From assembly GCF_913062585.1 (NCBI RefSeq), contig NZ_CAJXWX010000011.1, positions 50,758-114,757 of the forward strand: DNA of 64,000 nucleotides, written 5' to 3'. The translations under genes were made by a program, and so were the position numbers. Source of the DNA: an uncultured Sphingomonas sp. GTDB taxonomy: Bacteria > Pseudomonadota > Alphaproteobacteria > Sphingomonadales > Sphingomonadaceae. Of this stretch, positions 55,032-64,000 are shown piece by piece (positions within the stretch are counted from its first letter, which is position 1; every line of letters starts with the position of its first letter). The notes beneath the pieces are model-generated. The model did not search any database. It saw only the letters and a list, made by a program, of their open reading frames with translations, and was not told the origin of the DNA.

Positions 55032-56540
55032 TTATCCCCCATACATCGCCATCGCATCCCGCCGGAACGCAGCACCACTATCCGTCCGGCTATAGAACAT
55101 ATGCCCGCCCGGATAGACGTTCAGCTTCACCCGCTGCGCCACGCCGTAGCTCGGCATCTGGTCAACGATCAGTCGCGAGGCGAAGAACGGGCAGGACAGG
55201 TCGTCCCAGCCATGCACGATCATCACCTTCATCTTCGGGTCGTTGGCGATCGCCTTGCGCAGGTCGGTGACGGGGGTGTCGTCGGGCTTGCCGCGATCCC
55301 AGGCGCTGTTCACCTCATAGGACAGCGCGTGATAGCGGGCGTCGGTCTTCCAGCCCACTTCGCGCGTCACGAAATCGACCATCGCGCTGGTCGTCGGCGC
55401 GATCAGCGAGTCGAGCAGCGGGTCGTTGGAGCGCTGCTGCGACGACCAGGGGAAGGGGTCGAAGGCGGTGACGTTGGAGTCGTAGATGCTGCCGATCGTC
55501 GAATCATTGCGGTGGATCTCGCGCAGATAGGTCCGCGTATCGACCCGTCCGCCTAGCTTGCGGACCAAGGCGGGGTCGAGCCCGGTCAGCTCGGACACCC
55601 GCGTCACCAGACGGTCGACCGCCTGCGTATCCGACCGTCCGCGCATCAGATCGCGTAAGTAATCGCCGCGCGCATAGGCCTCGACGCTCGCCATCGACTC
55701 GGCGTTGAGCTTGCCCTGCCGCTCCAGCTGCGCGGCGGCCATCGAGGGCAGGTCGATCATCCATGGCAGGGGCGACAGCGCGGTCGCGTCATCGCCCGAG
55801 GCCGGGTCGAGATAGGGCGACACCATCACCAGCCCGTTCACCCCGACGCCGATCTGCGACTGAAGCTCATAGGCGATGCGCGGCGCGCGGTAGCCGCCAT
55901 AGCTTTCACCCATGATATATTTCGGCGAGCGCAGCCGCCCTTCCTTGACCAGCCAGTCATAGACGACCTTGGACAGGTACTTGATGTCGGGATCGTTGGC
56001 GTAGAAGGCCTTCTTCGTCTCCGCCTCGTCCACCAGGCTGCGGCTGAAGCCGGTGCCGATCGGGTCGATGAAGACCAGGTCGGTGAAGTCCAGCCAGCTG
56101 TTCGGATTGTCGGTCGTGACCGGCGCGTCGGAGGGGGCATCGCCTTGCGCGCCGAACGGCACCCGCTTGGGTCCCACCGCGCCCATGTTCAGATAAACCG
56201 AGGACGCACCCGGCCCGCCATTGAACGCGAAGGTCACCGGCCGCCGCACATCGCCGCCGGGCACGGTATAGGCGGTATAGACGACCTGCCCGATCTCCTT
56301 GCCCTTGTCGTCGCGCACCGCGATCTTGCCGATCGTCGCCTTGTAGGTGACCACCCGGCCGCCGATCCGCGCGCTCTGCGTGATCGTCTTGTCGGCGGGC
56401 AGCGGCGGCAGCTTGCTCTCGTCGTCCTTCTTCTCGGTGGTCGTCGTCTTCGTTTCGGTCTTTTCCGCCTTTTGCGCGAGCGCCGGGGTCGTACCGGCGG
56501 CAAGCAGCAACAGCGCGGACAGGTGCAGGGTCTTCGACAA
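55032..56540 (-). CDS. S10 family serine carboxypeptidase, exported
   Basis: A 502-residue secreted peptidase. A signal peptide (SKTLHLSALLLLAAGTTPAL, cleavage near residue 22) is followed by a Lys/Thr/Glu-rich linker. The catalytic Ser is in MGESYGGYRAPR (about residue 212), Asp is in MIVHGWDDLSCPFF and His in VYPGGHMFYSR. FNGGPGASSVYLNMGAVGPK is the oxyanion block. Bacterial members remove C-terminal residues from peptides in the periplasm. It is divergent from uvrA. Confidence 0.94.
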   Translation of the reverse strand: MSKTLHLSALLLLAAGTTPALAQKAEKTETKTTTTEKKDDESKLPPLPADKTITQSARIGGRVVTYKATIGKIAVRDDKGKEIGQVVYTAYTVPGGDVRRPVTFAFNGGPGASSVYLNMGAVGPKRVPFGAQGDAPSDAPVTTDNPNSWLDFTDLVFIDPIGTGFSRSLVDEAETKKAFYANDPDIKYLSKVVYDWLVKEGRLRSPKYIMGESYGGYRAPRIAYELQSQIGVGVNGLVMVSPYLDPASGDDATALSPLPWMIDLPSMAAAQLERQGKLNAESMASVEAYARGDYLRDLMRGRSDTQAVDRLVTRVSELTGLDPALVRKLGGRVDTRTYLREIHRNDSTIGSIYDSNVTAFDPFPWSSQQRSNDPLLDSLIAPTTSAMVDFVTREVGWKTDARYHALSYEVNSAWDRGKPDDTPVTDLRKAIANDPKMKVMIVHGWDDLSCPFFASRLIVDQMPSYGVAQRVKLNVYPGGHMFYSRTDSGAAFRRDAMAMYGG

Positions 56541-56563
56541 GATGGAAGGTCTCCACGAACAGG

Positions 56564-56582
56564 ATGTGATACTATATCACAT
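56564..56582. promoter_or_regulatory. 19-base palindrome upstream of the S10 peptidase
   Basis: ATGTGATA-CTA-TATCACAT, perfectly symmetrical arms, 24 bases before the peptidase start. It resembles a TGTGA-N7-TCACA site, one base longer than the classical CRP spacing. A GntR- or CRP-type regulator is possible. Confidence 0.6.
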
Positions 56583-56709
56583 GGAGCCGCCGAGAAGTGC
56601 AATCCCCGTGCTCCGGCGGGGATCATGGGCGATTGCCGCACGTTACCGCAAGTCTCGGCTCTCGAAAGTGAGGGCCGCGCTTCCTATCTCGCCTCTGGCA
56701 TTTATTCCG

Positions 56710-56724
56710 GAACAGAAGTAGAAC
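56710..56724. promoter_or_regulatory. LexA (SOS) box of uvrA
   Basis: GAAC-AGAAGTA-GAAC is the direct-repeat LexA box of alphaproteobacteria (GTTC-N7-GTTC on the other strand). It ends 7 bases before the uvrA ATG, where repressor would block transcription or early elongation. Confidence 0.85.
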
Positions 56725-56731
56725 CCGCCCT

Positions 56732-59632
<2,901 letters not shown>

Positions 59633-59706
59633 TCTTCCCCGGTATTGGGAGGGGAACGATGCTGTTATGGGGAAGGGGCAACTTGCTGCTTGTTTCTTTC
59701 CACACC

Positions 59707-59795
59707 ACCCCGGCGGAGGCCGGGGTCCAGTTGCGGGACGCGTAAGGCAACTCATCGACGTCCGCCTAACTGGATTCCGGCCTGCGCCGGGATGG
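59707..59795. repeat. Intergenic repeat family D, copy 3
   Basis: ACCCCGGCGGAGGCCGGGGT (then CCAGTTGCGGGA) on the left and CTAACTGGATTCCGGCCTGC (then GCCGGGAT) on the right. It is more diverged than the copies at 43590 and 50144. Confidence 0.8.
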
Positions 59796-59889
59796 TAGGG
59801 GATAGTTGCACGGATCGACGCATGACTTGCGTGAGCATCTTGTCCGGCTGAGACCGTCTTTGACGTCCTGGGAGTGGGACGGGTTTTCC

Positions 59890-59984
59890 CTTGGCCTTCG
59901 ACTTCGCTCAGGCTGAACGGATTGTGGGGGATGGGAATGGCCCTGGCCACTCAAGCCGTTCGCACTGAGCGAAGTCGAAGTGCA
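59890..59984. repeat. Intergenic repeat family B, inverted pair
   Basis: CTTGGCCTTCGACTTCGCTC (then AGGCTGAACGG) and CCGTTCGCACTGAGCGAAGT (then CGAAGTGCAC), facing each other. The right arm shares the GTGCACTTCGACTTCGCTCA variant seen at 36832. Confidence 0.8.
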
Positions 59985-60099
59985 CGTCCCGACATGCGAC
60001 AGGAAACCCCGCGCCACTCCCCCGCAAAACCGACTTAACCTATCGCAACCTTTCCCCAGCCCACGCGATTACCCCGCATCACCCATGAGGGAGGATGTA

Positions 60100-60510
60100 A
60101 TGCGTGCACTGACACTCGGCCTGGTAGCGGCCGCGACGCTGGTTTCGGGTTGCTCGACCTATGGCGGCGGTTTGGGCGGGGGCTATGGCGGCCCGCGCTA
60201 TGCCTATGACTATGACCGGCCCGATCCCGCTTATGGCGGCTATTACGCCGACCGCTATTATGTCGACAACAACCGGTATCGCGAACGTCGGCTGGGCAAT
60301 AACGACCGTGTCTATGTCGGGCAGGACGGCCGCTATTATTGCCGCCGCAACGACGGCACCACCGGCCTGATCGTCGGCGGTATCGCGGGCGGTGCGCTGG
60401 GCGCGGCGATCACCTCGGGCGGGTCGCAGACGCTGGGCACGCTGCTGGGCGCTGCCGGTGGCGCGCTGGCGGGGCGCGCGATCGAGCGGAACAACGTCCG
60501 CTGCCGGTAA
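60100..60510 (+). CDS. Glycine-zipper 2TM lipoprotein
   Basis: A 136-residue outer-membrane-type lipoprotein. The signal RALTLGLVAAATLVSGCS has the lipid-attachment Cys near residue 18. The middle is rich in Tyr, Gly, Arg and Asp (YDRPDPAYGGYYADRYYVD). The C-terminus has the glycine-zipper hairpin GGIAGGALGAAITSGGSQTL then GTLLGAAGGALAGRAIERNN, as in 17-kDa antigen-like proteins. GGGAGGA stands 7 bases before the ATG; the longer open frame is ruled out by the signal. A terminator follows. Confidence 0.88.
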   Translation: MRALTLGLVAAATLVSGCSTYGGGLGGGYGGPRYAYDYDRPDPAYGGYYADRYYVDNNRYRERRLGNNDRVYVGQDGRYYCRRNDGTTGLIVGGIAGGALGAAITSGGSQTLGTLLGAAGGALAGRAIERNNVRCR

Positions 60511-60530
60511 CCCCCCGCGCTGACTGAGAA

Positions 60531-60578
60531 AGGGCCGGTCGGTCGTCTCCGTTTCGGATGCGACTGGCCGGCCTTTTC
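60531..60578 (+). terminator. Rho-independent terminator after the glycine-zipper gene
   Basis: GGCCGGTCGGTCG (60533-60545) pairs with CGACTGGCCGGCC (60561-60573), with two wobble pairs, and is followed by TTTT. Confidence 0.8.
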
Positions 60579-60878
60579 GCGACCGCCTCGCTTACCCTGT
60601 GCCGGGGAAACAGGAGGATTGCGACGAAGCTGGCCGAACTGGAAAAGCGGATTCCACAGCGCCGCGAACTACCGCTGACTGACGAGGCGGCGAAGACCGC
60701 GCTGGTCATGCCCTTCAAGTTCCTCGCTCGGCTGCACTGCAACAGCCCGACGACGCGCTATGTCGGCACCTTTGCGGGCAAGGTGGAGACCCGCCACCCC
60801 GTCGCGGCGCTGACCGACATCTACCGACTGGAAGAGGCCATTGTCGCCCGGATCCAGGAACTCGCCGGCACCGCCTGA
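60558..60878 (+). CDS. Hypothetical protein, start uncertain
   Basis: A frame of up to 106 residues without a recognised family. The last 80 residues (LAELEKRIPQRRELPLTDEA, then LVMPFKFLARLHCNSPTTRY and VETRHPVAALTDIYRLEEAI) look like real protein with helical periodicity. The only early ATG (60558) falls in the loop of the terminator of the previous gene and has no ribosome site, so it is probably not the real start. AGGAGG at 60612-60617 could serve a non-ATG start just after it, such as CTG at 60630. It may also be a decayed gene. Confidence 0.45.
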   Translation: MRLAGLFATASLTLCRGNRRIATKLAELEKRIPQRRELPLTDEAAKTALVMPFKFLARLHCNSPTTRYVGTFAGKVETRHPVAALTDIYRLEEAIVARIQELAGTA

Positions 60879-61019
60879 CCCCGTCCAAGATGAACGAACC
60901 CATTGGATTTGCGACACTTGGTGACAATTCCGTCATGGTGCTGGGATGGCTCTGGGATAGACCGCCCCCATATTGCCGATCGGGCCAGTATTCGCCCGCT
61001 TATCTATGGGAGTATCATC

Positions 61020-61343
61020 ATGAAGGCCATGATTCTTGCCGGTATGGGGATCGCCACCATCGCCGTTCCGACGGTCGCCGATGCGCAGCGCTGGACCCCG
61101 ATCGCCCAGCGCCAGGGCCAGTTGCAGGCGCGGATCGACCAGGGTGTCCGCTCGGGCGCGCTCAATCGGCGCGAGGCGGTGCGGCTGCAGGGCGAGCTGC
61201 GCGGATTGAACCAGCTCGAATATCGCTATCGCCGTTCGGGTGGCGGGTTGAGCGTCTCCGAGCGCAATGACCTGGATCGTCGCTATGCGATGTTGAGCCG
61301 CCAGGTCCGCTTCGAGAAGCACGACCGCAACTATCGTCGCTGA
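61020..61343 (+). CDS. Small exported protein of unknown function
   Basis: A 107-residue protein with a signal peptide (KAMILAGMGIATIAVPTVAD, cleavage before AQRW near residue 22). The mature part is Arg- and Gln-rich and helical (IAQRQGQLQARIDQGVRSGA, then LNRREAVRLQGELRGLNQLE, RNDLDRRYAMLSRQVRFEKH). Proteins with this pattern are common in Sphingomonas and have no known role. The frame is open upstream to 60903 but the signal peptide sets the start. The 3' end overlaps the convergent SleB gene by 13 bases. Confidence 0.8.
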   Translation: MKAMILAGMGIATIAVPTVADAQRWTPIAQRQGQLQARIDQGVRSGALNRREAVRLQGELRGLNQLEYRYRRSGGGLSVSERNDLDRRYAMLSRQVRFEKHDRNYRR

Positions 61344-62428
61344 CCCGACCCTATCACGGCCGCGCCCGGTTCCTCTGGGCGCGGTCTGTCGGGCCGCTCG
61401 ATCGGGCGGCCGCTATCCTTCCATTTGTCCAGGATCTCGCCCGAGCGCGCCAGCGTCTCGGTGATGCCTGTCACGCCTGTTGGTGTGGTTGACGCCTTGG
61501 TTTGCGGCGTGCGCGTCGTACCCGGTGGCGTGGCGGTGTTGGACGTCATGGGGACCGGCGGAACGGGTAGGGTCGCCGAGACAGGCGGCAGGGCGCCGCC
61601 ATCCTCGCCAGCCTGGGCGACCGCGTCCGGTTTCGGAGGTGGGACCAAAATGGGCAACACCTCCCCGCCGGCATAGACCCGATTCATCGCCGCCGCCGTG
61701 CCCCAATAGCCTTTCCAGCGATGGAACAGATGCGCGCCGACCATGTCGGTCATCACCATCGCCCGGTTCCAGGCAGGGGTGACGGCATAGGTGTGATAAT
61801 GGGTGGCCAGCCCCACGGGCGCATAGACGCCGCCCGACAGCGCCGCGGCGGCGATCCGGGCCGCGCGCGACCAGCCGGATATGGCGGGCGGGCGTGACAG
61901 CGCGCCGTCGCACACGAAGCTGAACTGGCAATGCGCCCGCTCCATGCCCTGATAGACCACGCCGCAGACGGTGCCGGGAAAGGCGGGATGCCGTGTGCGA
62001 TTGAGCACGACCTGCGCCACAGCACGTTGTCCGTCCACGCTTTCGCCGCTGGCCTCGTAATAGAGGGCAGCGGTCAGGCACTGCATGGCGCGCGCCTTGT
62101 CGGTCGCGCTGGCCCGGCCCCAGCGAAAGGGCGGTGCCGCGACGACGCCGCTGTCCGACAGCGTGGCACCCGGCGGGATCGGCAATGTGGGAAGAGCGAC
62201 CGTGCCCGTGCTGCCGTCTATGGCGGGTAACATGTCGGGGGCGGAGCGGGGATTCCGCTGTCCGGCGTCGGCGACGGGCGACGGCGATGTTCCGGTGGTG
62301 CCGGCGATCCGAGGCGTGCGATGCCACGCCCCCCGAGCAGCGAATATCAGGCCGAGCGCCAGCAACAGAGCGACCAGCACCAGCCAGCCCTGTATCATCC
62401 GCCGTACCGTCCGCTTCGCCACCCGCAA
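61331..62428 (-). CDS. SleB-type cell wall hydrolase
   Basis: A 365-residue protein with the Hydrolase_2 (SleB) domain, a peptidoglycan hydrolase. An Arg/Lys-rich N-terminal tip precedes a membrane anchor (IQGWLVLVALLLALGLIFAA). The domain (about residues 110-240) has the catalytic Glu in LTAALYYEASGESVDGQRAV, then VLNRTRHPAFPGTVCGVVYQ and HCQFSFVCDG with cysteines, and GLATHYHTYAVTPAWNRAM. The last 100 residues are Pro/Thr-rich. TTG at 62428 or GTG at 62422 is chosen over ATG at 62398 because the positive charges before the membrane segment are needed for this orientation. Confidence 0.9.
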   Translation of the reverse strand: MRVAKRTVRRMIQGWLVLVALLLALGLIFAARGAWHRTPRIAGTTGTSPSPVADAGQRNPRSAPDMLPAIDGSTGTVALPTLPIPPGATLSDSGVVAAPPFRWGRASATDKARAMQCLTAALYYEASGESVDGQRAVAQVVLNRTRHPAFPGTVCGVVYQGMERAHCQFSFVCDGALSRPPAISGWSRAARIAAAALSGGVYAPVGLATHYHTYAVTPAWNRAMVMTDMVGAHLFHRWKGYWGTAAAMNRVYAGGEVLPILVPPPKPDAVAQAGEDGGALPPVSATLPVPPVPMTSNTATPPGTTRTPQTKASTTPTGVTGITETLARSGEILDKWKDSGRPIERPDRPRPEEPGAAVIGSGQRR

Positions 62429-62584
62429 TGTGTTGCTCAGCCCTGTGCCAAATCCCGGTCGCTCAAATCCTTATATCCGACAGGGTTAAGGATTTCGCGC
62501 CGTCGACCTGTTTGTTCCCCAAGCGGTGCTCGGGGAGGAGGGCGGACGGATCGACATTCAAGGAAACAAATTTTGCTCCCTCGC

Positions 62585-62612
62585 CCCTCTCCCCTGTCCA
62601 GGGGAGAGGGCC
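62585..62612. terminator. Hairpin downstream of the M16-family gene
   Basis: GCCCCTCTCCCCTG-T-CCAGGGGAGAGGGCC-type inverted repeat (CTCTCCCCTG / CAGGGGAGAG) 29 bases after the stop of the minus-strand M16-family gene. No clean U-run. It resembles the hairpin of family C. Confidence 0.5.
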
Positions 62613-62640
62613 AGAAGATGCGATCGTGGAAGTCGACCCG

Positions 62641-64000
62641 TTAGCGCAGCTTCGGCGTGTCCAGATCGACCTCGGCGGCCGGGATCACCTCGACATCGAG
62701 ATGCTGGGCCTTCAGCGCGGGCAAGAACTGCTTGGCGTCGCCGACCACGATGATGCTCGCCGCCTTGGGATCGAGCAGCGCGGCCGAGGCGGACTGGACC
62801 GCGGCCGAATCGACCGCCTGCACGCGCGGGATGTAGCGGCTGAGTTCGTCCAGCGGCACGCCTTGCAGCGTGTAGTTGGCGAGGATGTCGGCGATGCCGT
62901 CCGTCGTCTCGATCGTCCGGCCGAAACCGCCGATCAGCACCGCCTGGCGGGTCGCGAGTTCGTCCTGCGGCACGGGTGCGGTGCCAAGTTTGGTCATTTC
63001 GGCGTCGATCAGCCCGACCACCTCGGCGGCCGAGGGGTTCTTGGTCTGGGTGCGCGCGGAGATCATGCCGATGTCGCGCCCGGCCTGCACCGCGCTGCCC
63101 GCGCCATAAGCGAGACCGCGCTTGATGCGGATTTCCTGGTTGAGCCGCGACGAGAAACCGCCGCCGAGCACCGTGTTCGCGACCGCCAGCGGGTAATAGC
63201 GATCATCGGCGCGGCGGATGCCCGACCGTGCGACGACGACGCCCGCCTGCCCGGCATCGGGCATGTCGACGACGATGACGCGCGGGGCAGGGAAAGCGGG
63301 CTCCGCCGCCTTGACCGCCGCCGCCGCCGCCCCGGCGACACGCCAGCTCCCCAGATGGCGCTCGGCCAGAGCCCGCGCCTGGGCGGGGGTGACGTCGCCG
63401 ACGAACAACAGGGTCGCCTGACCCGGCTTCCAGTTGCGTGCATAGGCCGCGGTCAGGTCGGCGCGGGTCAGTGCCTTCAGCGAGGCGGGGGTGCCCGACA
63501 GCGGCTGGCCATAGGCGCGGGCGCCATAGACCACGCGGTCGGCGACCATCGCCGAAAGCTGCGCCGGGTTCTTCATCGCGACGTTCAGGCTGTCGATCGC
63601 CTGGGTGCGCGCGCGGTCGATCTCGGCCTGGGCGAAGGCGGGATGCGTCGCGACATCGGCCAGGATGGTCATGGCGGTGTCGGCCTGGGCGGAGGGTACG
63701 GTCAGGTCGATGGTGGCGCCGTCATCCGATGCCCCAGCCGTGATCGAGCCGCCCAGGCTTTCGACGGCGCGGGCGATCTCGGTCGCCGAGCGCGTCGTCG
63801 TGCCCTTGGTCATCAGGTCGGCGGACAGGCTGCTGGCCCCCGCCTTGCCCACCGGATCGGTCGCCGCGCCGCCGAGCGAGACGAGCGAGGCGGTGACCAG
63901 CGGCAGCTCGTGTCGCTCGACCGTCACCACGCGCAGGCCGTTGGCCAGTGTCGCGACCACCGGTTGCGGCAGGGTGGGGGCGATGGGTGCGCCGGGGGCG
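62641..64000 (-). CDS. M16 family peptidase-like protein, partial (N-terminus off window)
   Basis: At least 452 residues, open to the window edge. The region starts after a Pro/Ala linker (PAPTLPQPVV-like) with VVATLANGLRVVTVERHELP, the first strands of an M16 domain. The position of the zinc motif reads GKAGASSLSADLMTKGTTTR, so HxxEH is absent. The second half has RQAVLIGGFGRTIETTDGIA, the typical C-terminal R...Y-type block. It is therefore the non-catalytic half of a longer two-domain M16 protein, or the non-catalytic partner of one encoded next to it. A GTG at 63960 could be an internal start but the upstream frame remains open. Confidence 0.88.
   Translation of the reverse strand, partial: APGAPIAPTLPQPVVATLANGLRVVTVERHELPLVTASLVSLGGAATDPVGKAGASSLSADLMTKGTTTRSATEIARAVESLGGSITAGASDDGATIDLTVPSAQADTAMTILADVATHPAFAQAEIDRARTQAIDSLNVAMKNPAQLSAMVADRVVYGARAYGQPLSGTPASLKALTRADLTAAYARNWKPGQATLLFVGDVTPAQARALAERHLGSWRVAGAAAAAVKAAEPAFPAPRVIVVDMPDAGQAGVVVARSGIRRADDRYYPLAVANTVLGGGFSSRLNQEIRIKRGLAYGAGSAVQAGRDIGMISARTQTKNPSAAEVVGLIDAEMTKLGTAPVPQDELATRQAVLIGGFGRTIETTDGIADILANYTLQGVPLDELSRYIPRVQAVDSAAVQSASAALLDPKAASIIVVGDAKQFLPALKAQHLDVEVIPAAEVDLDTPKLR

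Larger units (their letters stand above)
59633..60099. other. 467-base non-coding region with two repeats
   Basis: Between uvrA and the glycine-zipper gene. It holds a family D element, a family B pair, and a short AT-richer stretch (CCGACTTAACCTATCGCAAC, near 60030) likely to contain the promoter of the next gene. No coding frame or RNA gene is supported. Confidence 0.55.

Overview
The window looks like ordinary chromosome from a high-GC alphaproteobacterium of the order Sphingomonadales, probably Sphingomonas or a close relative. The grounds are the GC-rich third codon positions, the gene order nfuA-tsaB-rimI-fur-plsC-miaB-phoH-ybeY-corC, the LexA-type box GAAC-N7-GAAC before uvrA, a serC leader element, and several families of short intergenic repeats. 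No tRNA, rRNA, CRISPR array, transposase, integrase or prophage gene was seen. All assignments come from reading the sequence and translated frames; no database search was run.

Layout. 1-1340: 3'-part of lnt (minus), cut by the window edge. 1568-4322: a small block (VOC protein, PHA-system protein, LysE exporter, soluble sugar dehydrogenase) lying between corC and lnt. 4656-13683: a long minus-strand run nfuA, nitroreductase, tsaB, rimI, fur, plsC, a small secreted protein, miaB, phoH, vapB, vapC, ybeY, corC. It covers iron-sulfur assembly, tRNA modification, iron regulation, phospholipid synthesis and ribosome maturation, and carries a toxin-antitoxin pair inside the phoH-ybeY junction. 13855-24401: chemotaxis receptor, aspartyl-hydroxylase-like protein, M16 peptidase, typA, LOG protein, extensin-family lipoprotein, and an HTH/DUF2975 pair with a palindromic operator region. 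24522-31195: DUF4328 membrane protein, then plus-strand serC-serA (serine), DUF559 nuclease-like gene, hisZ (histidine) and purA (purine). 31396-36430: minus-strand secreted Thr-rich protein, GNAT-aroC pair, and dnaJ-like/brkB/fabI operon. 36954-41031: minus-strand operon of ATP-grasp/alpha-E fusion, transglutaminase and a divergent GT51-like transglycosylase. 41195-43529: overlapping pdxH-fieF-phzF operon. 43751-47773: smc and a HEAT-like protein. 47810-51455: a 4-hydroxyproline catabolic set (D-amino-acid dehydrogenase, 4-hydroxyproline epimerase, Xaa-Pro peptidase) whose two promoter regions share the site TCGTATACGG. 51508-54828: single-chain MmeI-like restriction-modification enzyme. 55032-59632: secreted S10 carboxypeptidase and SOS-type uvrA. 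60100-64000: small envelope proteins, a SleB-type cell-wall hydrolase, and an M16-family protein cut by the window edge.

Most genes are housekeeping. The parts with least-described biology are the ATP-grasp/alpha-E/transglutaminase/GT51-like operon, the MmeI-like enzyme with an additional C-terminal winged-helix-like tail, the vapBC insertion in the ybeY operon, and the four or more families of intergenic repeats placed next to terminators and gene junctions.
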